Shown: one piece after another, positions 51,588 to 60,081 of the stretch
Numbering within the stretch: position 1 is the stretch's first letter
Layout of the letters: the number at the start of each line of letters is the position of its first letter
From: Clostridiales bacterium UBA4080
GTDB taxonomy: Bacteria; Bacillota; Clostridia; Lachnospirales; Vallitaleaceae
DNA: 64,000 bases
Direction of reading: 5' to 3'
NCBI GenBank assembly: GCA_002381865.1
Contig: DFYO01000076.1
Location: forward strand, 13,238 to 77,237
Notes under the pieces: model-generated
Told to the model about the DNA's origin: nothing
Databases searched by the model: none
What the model saw: only the letters and a program-made list of their open reading frames with translations
Made by a program: the position numbers and the translations under genes

Positions 51588-51632
51588 AAAAAAGGAAGTC
51601 CCAGGTTGTTAGAAGCCGGGACTTCCTTTTTT
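51588..51632 (+). terminator. Terminator of tyrS
   Basis: AAAAAAGGAAGTCCC (51588-51602) pairs perfectly with GGGACTTCCTTTTTT (51618-51632). Confidence 0.93.
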
Positions 51633-51743
51633 AGTAGGCATTTTTAATATTTACACTAAAGAAAGGTTTAGTAAATTTCCAAAACACAAATTAAAAATAT
51701 TATATTATTTAAACTTTAATAAATTTTATATAGTAGCAAGAAT

Positions 51744-51822
51744 AGCGTTCGGAGAACGCTTTTCTCGTTTCATAGGAAAGACCTTGCTATGGTAATGTGT
51801 AAAAGTATCTTTCCTATGAAAC
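51744..51822. repeat. Two-hairpin structured element
   Basis: First hairpin: AGCGTTC-GGA-GAACGCT (51744-51760), a perfect 7-bp stem. Second: GTTTCATAGGAAAGA (51767-51781) with TCTTTCCTATGAAAC (51808-51822), a perfect 15-bp inverted repeat around 26 bases. Only six bases separate them. No reading frame covers it. It could be a small RNA, a miniature transposable repeat or a processing signal; I cannot tell which strand matters. Confidence 0.6.
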
Positions 51823-51847
51823 AAAAAAAAGAAGCCATAACGGCTTC
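51823..51847 (-). terminator. Terminator of the small membrane-protein gene
   Basis: On the minus strand GAAGCC (51847-51842) pairs with GGCTTC (51836-51831) and is followed by eight Ts (51830-51823). Confidence 0.85.
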
Positions 51848-51869
51848 AAGCTGTAGATAAAATTTTGAA

Positions 51870-52109
51870 TTAACCTACCAATACCATAATTGCAAGCAAT
51901 AGATTTGTAAAGACTAGCAATCCGACAATTACAAATAAGTTTTTGGACTTAATCGGCATAAAATTGTTCCTCAATAATTCTAATTCAATTAAATCATCAT
52001 CAAAACTGCTAAGCACTACATCCTCATTAAGCTTCACATTATAAGTTTTATCTTGTGCTTCTGTATCAGAAAATAACTCTGACACACCCCTTTCTTGTGT
52101 TCTCCTCAT
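51870..52109 (-). CDS. Small tail-anchored membrane protein of unknown function
   Basis: 79 residues. A polar, acidic N-terminal part (ERGVSELFSDTEAQ, VVLSSFDDDLIELELLRN) is followed by a single C-terminal membrane helix (LFVIVGLLVFTNLLLAIMVL) ending three residues from the C-terminus. I do not recognise a family. The start at 52109 follows GGGGGAT; a frame start 21 bases upstream is less well placed. It has its own terminator and lies downstream of pepD with a 180-base gap. Confidence 0.7.
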   Translation of the reverse strand: MRRTQERGVSELFSDTEAQDKTYNVKLNEDVVLSSFDDDLIELELLRNNFMPIKSKNLFVIVGLLVFTNLLLAIMVLVG

Positions 52110-52293
52110 AATTGATCCCCCATTAATCAAAGGTTGAAGAGTATCTGCCCCTTAAAATAATATAAAGTTTATATCTCTATGTTTAATTCTATATAAAAGC
52201 AGTGCATAATGCAACTATATTCTAGAAAAATACCTATACAAAATACATTAGTGAAATTAAGCACATTGCATAAGTGTACGATTATTGAACAGC

Positions 52294-53763
52294 TTACTTA
52301 CATAATCCTTCAATAATATCTAACAACAGCTTATAGGTTCTTTGCACTGAGGATATGGACATTTTTTCATCCGGAGAATGAACATCAAATATATTTGGTC
52401 CTATAGATATAGCATCTAGGTCAGATATTTTTTCTAAGAACACTCCAGCTTCAAGACCAGCATGAATTCCCTTTATTATTGGTTCTTTTAAGTAACTCTT
52501 TCTGTAAATATCTTTGACTAATTCTAAAAGGCTGGACTCTTTTTTTACAGGCCATTCCGGATAGTCCTTTGTAGTTGTTAGCTTTCCATCTGTATATGAT
52601 GCAAACAATTCCAAGCGTCTTACAATTTTATATTTTTTTGTTTTAACTGAACTTCTTATTGCAAATTCAAAATTAATTGATTTATCCTCTTGCTTTAATT
52701 TCCCTAAATTCAAAGAGCTTTCAACAAGACCTTCAATATCTGAACTCATTGACTGAATACCGTTTGGCAGGTTCATCAGCAGAAAAAGAACATGATTAAA
52801 TGTTATTTTTGAAAATACAATATTGCTCTTAATATCAGAATAATCAAAATCAATTCTCATGTCAAAGTCTGCCGCTATATTCTCTTCTTTAATCTGTTTT
52901 GCAATGGATTGAGCTTTTATTTTAAAGGCATCAAGACTATCATAAGAAATCAGGATATCAGCACTGCTTTCTCTAGGAATAACATTATCCTTTTTGCCTC
53001 CACTAATTTTCTGCAAATACATATTTTCAAATTCTATAGCTAAGCTATCTAATAGTTCTCCTAATACTACAATAGAATTAACCCTGTTTTTATCTATTTC
53101 CATACCAGAATGTCCACCCTTAAGTCCGGAAATGCTAATATTTACTTTACTATAGTTTGAGTTATCTATCTTATCCATATTAAGTGGCAATTCAAGGTTA
53201 GCTCTAAGCCCCCCCGCACAGCTAATAACAATTTCTCCTTCTTCTTCAGAATCAAGATTGATAAAATATTTACCTTTTAAAACTGAGGTATCAAATGACA
53301 TAGCCCCAGTAAGTCCTACCTCTTCATCTGTAGTAATTAATGCCTCTATCGAAGGATGCTGGATTTTATTGTCTTCTAAAATCGCAAGTATATAAGCAAT
53401 TGCAATCCCATTATCAGCTCCTAATGTTGTTCCCTCTGCTTTCAAAAAATCATCTTCTATATAAAGAGAAAGAGGATCTTTAGAAAAATCGTGATTTATC
53501 CCATTGTTTTTTTCGCATACCATATCCATATGCCCCTGTAAAATGAGACCTGGAAAGCTTTCACAGCCTACTGAAGCATTTTTTTTAATCAGAATATTAT
53601 AAAATTCATCCTGAATAACCTCAAGCTTAAAACGAATTGCAAAATCCTTTAAATAATTGCTTATTTGCATTTCATTACCTGATTTTCTGGGTATTTTACT
53701 TATTTCCGAAAAATAATATATTACTCTATCTTTATCAATTAGTTTTTCCAGCTTTTTATCCAT
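52294..53763 (-). CDS. pepD: Aminoacyl-histidine dipeptidase PepD (M20)
   Basis: 489 residues. M20 family metal motifs: LQGHMDMVCEK, GTTLGADNGIAIAY, ITTDEEVGLTGA and a final HAGLEAGVF. It also contains GGHSGMEIDKNRVN in the lid domain. PepD hydrolyses Xaa-His dipeptides such as carnosine in the cytoplasm. It follows the UPF0210 gene by 16 bases, so it may be co-transcribed. Confidence 0.95.
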   Translation of the reverse strand: MDKKLEKLIDKDRVIYYFSEISKIPRKSGNEMQISNYLKDFAIRFKLEVIQDEFYNILIKKNASVGCESFPGLILQGHMDMVCEKNNGINHDFSKDPLSLYIEDDFLKAEGTTLGADNGIAIAYILAILEDNKIQHPSIEALITTDEEVGLTGAMSFDTSVLKGKYFINLDSEEEGEIVISCAGGLRANLELPLNMDKIDNSNYSKVNISISGLKGGHSGMEIDKNRVNSIVVLGELLDSLAIEFENMYLQKISGGKKDNVIPRESSADILISYDSLDAFKIKAQSIAKQIKEENIAADFDMRIDFDYSDIKSNIVFSKITFNHVLFLLMNLPNGIQSMSSDIEGLVESSLNLGKLKQEDKSINFEFAIRSSVKTKKYKIVRRLELFASYTDGKLTTTKDYPEWPVKKESSLLELVKDIYRKSYLKEPIIKGIHAGLEAGVFLEKISDLDAISIGPNIFDVHSPDEKMSISSVQRTYKLLLDIIEGLCK

Positions 53764-53779
53764 ACAAATCCCTCCTCTA

Positions 53780-55138
53780 TTAGTTTTTAAAGCTATGAAT
53801 TGGGGCCGGTATTCTTCCTTTTCTGTTTACAAACTCACTGCAGTCAAAGTTGTTAACTGGCATAATAGGAGCGTGGCCTAATAAGCCTCCAAATTCTGCA
53901 ACATCTCCAACATCCTTTCCGATAACAGGAATTATTCTAACTGCTGTTGTTTTTTGATTAATCATTCCAATAGCCATTTCATCAGCAATAATTCCAGAAA
54001 TTGTTGTAGCCTTAGTTTTTCCAGGAATTGCAATCATATCCAGTCCCACAGAACAAACGCAGGTCATAGCTTCAAGCTTTTCAATAGATAACGCACCTGC
54101 TAAAACTGCATTTATCATTCCTTGATCTTCACTTACTGGTATAAATGCACCACTTAATCCGCCCACATAAGATGATGCCATTACTCCACCCTTTTTTACC
54201 TGGTCATTAAGCATAGCAAGTGCTGCAGTAGTGCCAGGAGCACCCACATATTCAAGTCCCATCGCACATAAAATATCTGCTATGCTGTCTCCTATTGCAG
54301 GTGTCGGTGCTAAAGATAAATCAATTATTCCAAATGGTACACCAAGTCTTTTTGAAGCCTCCTGTGCTACAAGCTGTCCAACTCGTGTGATTTTAAATGC
54401 AGTCTTCTTTATTGTTTCACACAAAACTTCAAAATCAACATTCCTGCAGCTTTCTAAGGCTTTATTTACAACTCCAGGACCACTTACTCCAACATTTATA
54501 ACCGCATCATATTCACTTACCCCATGAAATGCGCCTGCCATAAAAGGGTTATCATCCGGTGCATTACAAAAAACAACAAATTTAGCACATCCTAATGAGT
54601 CTTCATGTTTTGTAAGCTCGGCTGTTTCTTTTATTATATCTCCAATTAATCTAACTGCATCCATATTGATACCAGTTTTTGTAGAGCCTACATTAACTGA
54701 GCTGCATACATGCTGTGTTGAAGATAATGCCTCTGGTATTGAACGAATAAGCTTCTCATCGCTAGGTGTCATTCCTTTATGAACTAAAGCTGAAAAACCA
54801 CCAATAAAATTAACTCCTACATTTTTAGCTGCCCTGTCTAGAGCCTTTGCTATCGATACATAATCCGAAGAATTGACAGCAGAAGCCGCTAAAGCTATAG
54901 GAGTTACCGAAATTCTTTTATTAACAATAGGAACACCATATTCCTTTGAAATATCCTCTCCGATTTTAACTAGGTTTTCTGCCTTTCTAGTTATCTTATC
55001 ATATATTTTTTGATTGAAGGTATCGATATTTGAAGATGCGCAGTCTAAAAGATTTATTCCCATAGTAATTGTACGCACATCAAGATTTTCATTTAATATC
55101 ATATTGTTTGTTTCATTTACTTCAAATAAATTAATCAT
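53780..55138 (-). CDS. UPF0210 (DUF711, PFL-like) protein
   Basis: 452 residues of the UPF0210 family. Readable signatures are DVRTITMGINLLDCAS, ALDRAAKNVGVNFIGGFSAL and the glycine-rich APGTTAALAMLNDQVKKGGV. A structure of a family member resembles glycyl-radical-type PFL folds but no reaction is proven. It is nearly always paired with a UPF0237 ACT-domain gene, as here ten bases upstream. Confidence 0.93.
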   Translation of the reverse strand: MINLFEVNETNNMILNENLDVRTITMGINLLDCASSNIDTFNQKIYDKITRKAENLVKIGEDISKEYGVPIVNKRISVTPIALAASAVNSSDYVSIAKALDRAAKNVGVNFIGGFSALVHKGMTPSDEKLIRSIPEALSSTQHVCSSVNVGSTKTGINMDAVRLIGDIIKETAELTKHEDSLGCAKFVVFCNAPDDNPFMAGAFHGVSEYDAVINVGVSGPGVVNKALESCRNVDFEVLCETIKKTAFKITRVGQLVAQEASKRLGVPFGIIDLSLAPTPAIGDSIADILCAMGLEYVGAPGTTAALAMLNDQVKKGGVMASSYVGGLSGAFIPVSEDQGMINAVLAGALSIEKLEAMTCVCSVGLDMIAIPGKTKATTISGIIADEMAIGMINQKTTAVRIIPVIGKDVGDVAEFGGLLGHAPIMPVNNFDCSEFVNRKGRIPAPIHSFKN

Positions 55139-55147
55139 AGTAATCTC

Positions 55148-55420
55148 CTATATTCTGTGCATTTTGATAAAAATATCTTCAAGCTGAAGGGTAATTCTAA
55201 GGCCAATTTCATCTCCCAGCTTGGAAAGCTCGTCAACAATATCACCAAATGGCAATATAGCATTATCCAAGTCTACTAACATCATCATGTTAAAATAATC
55301 CTGTACTATTGTCTGGTTAATATCTAAAATATTAATTTTCTTTTCTGCTAGATAGGTACATACACTTGCTATTATACCAACTCTGTCTTTTCCTACTACT
55401 GTTATTATTCCTTTTTTCAT
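55148..55420 (-). CDS. UPF0237 ACT-domain protein
   Basis: 90 residues, essentially one ACT domain (ITVVGKDRVGIIASVCTYLA, ILDINQTIVQDYFNMMMLVD). ACT domains bind amino acids and regulate partners; this subfamily accompanies UPF0210 proteins. Its ligand is unknown. GAGGA-like ribosome sequence precedes the ATG. Confidence 0.93.
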   Translation of the reverse strand: MKKGIITVVGKDRVGIIASVCTYLAEKKINILDINQTIVQDYFNMMMLVDLDNAILPFGDIVDELSKLGDEIGLRITLQLEDIFIKMHRI

Positions 55421-55438
55421 TTTTTTATCCTCTTTTCT

Positions 55439-56233
55439 TTATAATTTAACGGGCTTAATAAAACCATCGCTATTTGCAATCGCTATTTTAATATCATTTA
55501 GGTATTCACAGTCACTTTCCTTTAATTCAAGTGAAATAGATTCAAACGCTAGCTCAGGAAAATTATTCTCCTTACTTAAATGTCCTAATATAATATGCTT
55601 TAGCTCGGTATGCAAAACATCTGCGATAAGCTTGCCAGATGCCTCATTTGATAAGTGTCCTAAATCGCTTAAAATTCTGCGTTTTAAAAAGTAGGGATAC
55701 GGCCCTACTTCTAATAGTTTTTTGTCATGATTTGCTTCAATAAAAAGAATATTAGTACCCTTAAGTTTTTCTTTTATATAGTCATTATAGCATCCAAGGT
55801 CAGTAGCTATACTGATTTTTTTGTCACCCTTAAGAAAATTATAACATACTGGTTCTGCTGCATCATGGGAGATGTTAAATGCCTCAATAAAAATATCATT
55901 TATAACAAAGCCCTTATCTGCTACTATTTCTATAAATAATTCGCTTTTTATATCACCTAGCTTTTTATCATTTTTAATTTGCTCGATAGTTCCTTTGGTT
56001 GCATATATCGGAATTGAATATGCTCTTGAAATAACACCTATACTTTTAATATGATCTGAATGCTCATGAGTAATTAATATTCCATTAATTTCATTAGGGT
56101 CAATTCCGATCTCCTTCAAACCTGCAACAATCTTCTTTTTACTTATACCAACATCTATCAACAAGCTTGTGTTTTCTGTTCCAACATAAATACAATTTCC
56201 GCTACTACTGCTAGCAATACTACATAGCTGCAT
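55439..56233 (-). CDS. Metallo-beta-lactamase-fold hydrolase, WalJ/YycJ-like
   Basis: 264 residues. The zinc motif is ITHEHSDH, with ISHDAAEP and LGHLSKENN supplying later ligands. SIASSSSGNCIYVG at the N-terminus is typical of YycJ (WalJ), a 5' exonuclease implicated in mismatch repair in Bacillus. It lies away from walRK here, so the name rests on sequence only. Confidence 0.85.
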   Translation of the reverse strand: MQLCSIASSSSGNCIYVGTENTSLLIDVGISKKKIVAGLKEIGIDPNEINGILITHEHSDHIKSIGVISRAYSIPIYATKGTIEQIKNDKKLGDIKSELFIEIVADKGFVINDIFIEAFNISHDAAEPVCYNFLKGDKKISIATDLGCYNDYIKEKLKGTNILFIEANHDKKLLEVGPYPYFLKRRILSDLGHLSNEASGKLIADVLHTELKHIILGHLSKENNFPELAFESISLELKESDCEYLNDIKIAIANSDGFIKPVKL

Positions 56234-56319
56234 TTTATTTCCGCCTTTCTATAGCCATAATTTTAATCTCTTATATCTAATAACTTAATATCCATATAAT
56301 ACCTACACAAATTTTATAA

Positions 56320-57903
56320 CTATAAATCCTGATTGTCGATTGTTATTCGGCCTCTTCCGTTTTCCTTCGAATAATACATTGCATTATCTGCTCTTTTTAA
56401 AAGTCCATCTGCCGTGAGTGCAAACTCCGGAAATATTGTAATTCCTATACTTACATTGATTGTAACAGGTTTTGTTTCTTCAAAAAACAAAACTTCATTC
56501 TGTATTTCCTGATGCATTTTTTCAATAAGCAACAAGGTTTCCGGAATGTCTTTTTGTGCAAAGGCCATAACAAACTCTTCGCCACCATATCTACCTGCAA
56601 ATCCATTGTTTTCCTCTGCATACTTTCCTGTAATTCTGGCAACCATTTTAATGGCTTCATCTCCAAAGCTATGGCCATAAGTGTCATTAACACGCTTAAA
56701 GTGGTCGATATCGAATAATACAATACAAAATATTTCATTTTCATTTTTAGATTTTTCTATTAAAGCATTAAGCATTTTTTGAAAATAAGACCTGTTATAT
56801 AATCCGGTTAAGCCATCCTTAGAGGCTAAATCCTCCATCTTTTTATACAAGCTGGCATTATTAACAGCAATATTTATCTGCGTTGCTATACTTTGGAAAA
56901 AGCTAAGATTATCTTCTCCAAAAAAACCTACCGAAGCATGCTCTGCAATTATCAGCCCATAGATTTTTCTTCCATTTACAAGAGGAAGGATAATAAGCGA
57001 ACCAACTGGTCGGTTTTCAATAAAAGGATAGTCATCAAGATCAACATTACCATCAATATGTGCAGATTTATCAATCAAATAATCATCGAGCTCATTATTA
57101 TATAAAGCTACCTTTAGCAGCGATACTATATCTGTCTGATAATTCGATTTAGTGTTAATAAAATACTCCTTGTTATCCTCTTGAATAATAATTATTGAGC
57201 ATGTGTCTGCTCCCATTGCTCCAACGATTGAATCCGTAACCAGCTCCATCAGATTTTCAAACTCAAGTGTTGAACTAATATATCTTAACAATTCATTTTG
57301 AATATACATTTCAGAAGTAATCTTATTTAATTTGATATTTGCTTCTTCACTTGATTCAAATAATTGAGTTTTATTTTCTATGGTATCAAGCATAACCCTT
57401 TTATTAACACTAATTACTCTATATATACCATAAAAAATCAACATATACTGAATCCAGAAAAACAATCTCATTGAATCAAAAACCCCTACCCTATAGGCAT
57501 TAATAAATATGCTCATGAAAATAGGGAAAAAGGTATATATCAGCATATATCTCTTAGCATTATGCTCTTTGTCAGAGAAAACAAAAATCAATTCTATACA
57601 TATAGTTATATAGCAGGTTAAAGCAGACCCAAAAAGCAACAAATTCTCTGTAGATAGTATCCCAGCTAAAACCATTAGAATACCGGATTTAAAAGTAATA
57701 TAGAAATTTTTGTTTTTAAAGTAATTTAGTATGCTTAGAAGAATAGATAATATATAAATAGCTAATATTGCAATTATACCTGTGCTTATATTATGAGTAT
57801 TGTTGAATCTGATAAAGTTGAATAATATGTTAAAAAACAGAATGCTAAGCATACCTATATACATAAGCATGAATTTTTTGTCATAATTTATTATTCGTTC
57901 CAT
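56320..57903 (-). CDS. Membrane diguanylate cyclase with GAF and GGDEF domains
   Basis: 527 residues. Five or six N-terminal membrane helices (1 to about 170) are followed by a GAF-type sensor (about 205-350, DTCSIIIIQEDN) and a GGDEF domain with the active-site GGEEF at about 439-443, preceded by DIDHFKRVNDTYGHSFGD. It should make c-di-GMP from GTP. The inhibitory RxxD site expected just before RYGGEEF is missing (ENNG instead), so product inhibition is probably absent. AAGGGG before ATG 57903 decides the start over the upstream GTG at 57912. Confidence 0.93.
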   Translation of the reverse strand: MERIINYDKKFMLMYIGMLSILFFNILFNFIRFNNTHNISTGIIAILAIYILSILLSILNYFKNKNFYITFKSGILMVLAGILSTENLLLFGSALTCYITICIELIFVFSDKEHNAKRYMLIYTFFPIFMSIFINAYRVGVFDSMRLFFWIQYMLIFYGIYRVISVNKRVMLDTIENKTQLFESSEEANIKLNKITSEMYIQNELLRYISSTLEFENLMELVTDSIVGAMGADTCSIIIIQEDNKEYFINTKSNYQTDIVSLLKVALYNNELDDYLIDKSAHIDGNVDLDDYPFIENRPVGSLIILPLVNGRKIYGLIIAEHASVGFFGEDNLSFFQSIATQINIAVNNASLYKKMEDLASKDGLTGLYNRSYFQKMLNALIEKSKNENEIFCIVLFDIDHFKRVNDTYGHSFGDEAIKMVARITGKYAEENNGFAGRYGGEEFVMAFAQKDIPETLLLIEKMHQEIQNEVLFFEETKPVTINVSIGITIFPEFALTADGLLKRADNAMYYSKENGRGRITIDNQDL

Positions 57904-57930
57904 CAACAGCACCCCTTATGTTTATTTTTT

Positions 57931-59964
57931 CTAGTTTGCAAATAGTGTGTCAGGATTTATATTTTCATTGCTCCAATAAATCTTAATAATATCTCCGGAT
58001 GTAATTTCTGTTATATAAGTTGCTTTTTCATCATTTATTTCACAGATTACAAATCCATTTGCCTGAGTTCTGTCAAAATCAATATAGTCAAATAAATCTG
58101 CAATTACATAGGTTTTCTTGTTCTGTAAAACCAGCTTTTGATTATTTACCACCACTACAACCTCTTGCATAAAATTTTCCTGTGTTTCCTTTGAGGCTGA
58201 TATCTTTTCGTCCTCTAATGAAATAATATCATTGTTAGATATCTCATAATTAAGAGTTGCCTCTTCTCCATTAACATAAAGCTTTTGTCCATTATAAGAA
58301 ATGCTATGCATATTAAGAATCTCATAAAGCTTTAGTTTCACAGTTTCAACCTTATCATTTTGAGAAATTTCATAATTCATATTAAGAGGTTTTTTATTTA
58401 CAAGCAGCTTTTCTTTGTACTCATAATTCTTACCGTTAATTTGTATTTTAACGGATTCAATTTTTGCTTGAAGCTGATTTGTAGAAAGCTCTCCTGGCTT
58501 ACCCTTCTTGGTTTGTAAAACTACAATATAATCATTGGTATTAACCCTTTCATTAAGAGCAACCTGTTGATTATTAATCATAATCTTGGCTGGTTCTCCT
58601 GCGTCACCCTTGATAGTTTTCTTATTACCATTAAGGAAAAAAACTAAATCATCTCCCTTTTTAGCAATTAAATCCTGTGGATTTATTCCTTTAAAGGCAA
58701 CAATATCCATTACAGTAATATTATTTGTATTAAATATTTTAATGGGCTCATCGTTAAGATAAACCTGAAGATAATCCTTAGTATTGCTTTCTAAAGCACT
58801 AAAACAAATGCCTATTGGTGTTACCATTTCTGGAGTCTTTTGTCTGTTGCTTAAAAATTCTGCTTTATCAAGAACTGTTTTACCCCTAAGAGCAACACGT
58901 TCCTTAGGTATTTTAAGTTTATCCGCTACTTGTTTTTCAAATCCTGATGTTTGTCCTCCTCCACCTACTAAAAAAACAGCATTTGTAGGAATCTGATTGT
59001 TTAAATCCAGAATACCTTTTGCAATTTTATCTGCAAGATTGGATGAAACTGATTGGATAATTGTATTAACATCTTCTCTTTTAATTGTATGTGAAAGCCC
59101 CATAATATCTTTGTAGCTAAGTGTTTTTGATTTTCCTGATGCTTTTATCTTAAGCGCATCCGCTGTTTTAAAGTCTATAAGATATTCATGCACCAAGGCT
59201 TCTGTTATCTCATCTCCAGCCATTGGAATCATTCCGTATGCAATTATGCTGCCTTCTTTAGTAATAGCTATATCTGAAGTTCCAGCTCCTATATCTACTA
59301 AAGCAATATTTAATAGCCTGTACTGTGCAGGAATGGCTACATTAATAGCAGCAATCGGCTCAAGTGTAAGATTATAAACATCTAATCCCGCATTATTTAC
59401 AACCTGATAAAGACTATCAATTACCTCGGCAGGCAAAAAGGTAGCGAGAATATCCGCCCCAATCCATTTTGCTCTTTGTCCTTGTAGCTTGCCAATTTCA
59501 TAATGGTTAAGATAGTATTTGGAAACTGTATAGCCAACGCAATGAAAGCCACCCTCAGATACATCGTTGTTTTCGGCAATTTCCTGATGAGCTTTCTCGA
59601 TTCCCAGAAGCTCTAAAGCCAAAACTCTATCATCATTAATCAAAGTATTACCATTCACTTTTTGCTCTACATGTACCATAGTTGTTTTTAATACTCTTCC
59701 AGCGGCTGCAATCGATACCTTTTCTAATTGAAATCCAAGCTGTTTTTCCAGCTCGTGGCGTACCTTCTTAACAGATTCAGATACTTTTTCAATATCATAA
59801 ATCTGACCGTCTATCATTGCTCTGGTATCATGCTCTAAAACATAATCGGCTACAACTTTAAAGCAATCAGCTGTCTGATAACCAACTATTCCGACAATAG
59901 TTCTGGTCCCAATGTCTAAACCAAATATATAGTTTTCTTTTTGTTCGTTTTTGCTATAAGTCAT
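57931..59964 (-). CDS. FtsA-like actin-fold ATPase with long repeat-containing C-terminus
   Basis: 677 residues. The first 400 form an FtsA/PilM-type actin fold: phosphate-1 GLDIGTRTIVGIVG, phosphate-2 VDIGAGTSDIAI, adenosine loop LVGGGGQTSGFE, and an SHS2/1C-type insert (KVSIAAAGRVLKTT). The remaining 275 residues hold degenerate repeats with the core LN-x-x-[IV]-x-x-ND, near residues 473, 528 and 571 (ALNERVNTND, MNYEISQND, LNYEISNND). These resemble small beta-grasp units. FtsA's C-terminal membrane helix is not evident. It is probably a clostridial relative with a role of its own rather than the divisome FtsA. Confidence 0.82.
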   Translation of the reverse strand: MTYSKNEQKENYIFGLDIGTRTIVGIVGYQTADCFKVVADYVLEHDTRAMIDGQIYDIEKVSESVKKVRHELEKQLGFQLEKVSIAAAGRVLKTTMVHVEQKVNGNTLINDDRVLALELLGIEKAHQEIAENNDVSEGGFHCVGYTVSKYYLNHYEIGKLQGQRAKWIGADILATFLPAEVIDSLYQVVNNAGLDVYNLTLEPIAAINVAIPAQYRLLNIALVDIGAGTSDIAITKEGSIIAYGMIPMAGDEITEALVHEYLIDFKTADALKIKASGKSKTLSYKDIMGLSHTIKREDVNTIIQSVSSNLADKIAKGILDLNNQIPTNAVFLVGGGGQTSGFEKQVADKLKIPKERVALRGKTVLDKAEFLSNRQKTPEMVTPIGICFSALESNTKDYLQVYLNDEPIKIFNTNNITVMDIVAFKGINPQDLIAKKGDDLVFFLNGNKKTIKGDAGEPAKIMINNQQVALNERVNTNDYIVVLQTKKGKPGELSTNQLQAKIESVKIQINGKNYEYKEKLLVNKKPLNMNYEISQNDKVETVKLKLYEILNMHSISYNGQKLYVNGEEATLNYEISNNDIISLEDEKISASKETQENFMQEVVVVVNNQKLVLQNKKTYVIADLFDYIDFDRTQANGFVICEINDEKATYITEITSGDIIKIYWSNENINPDTLFAN

Positions 59965-60081
59965 AATATGCTCCGTAGTTAATTATACTAACTATTAATA
60001 CACCAAGCTTCAATTTGTCTCAATATGTATTATTTTTATAATAACATATTTCATGTTAAAATTATAGCTTAATTAGTCTAT

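Noticed and set aside
59965..60081. Promoter for the FtsA-like gene
   Set aside because: TATAAT-like and TTGA-like hexamers occur on the minus strand, but none have acceptable spacing, so no call was made.
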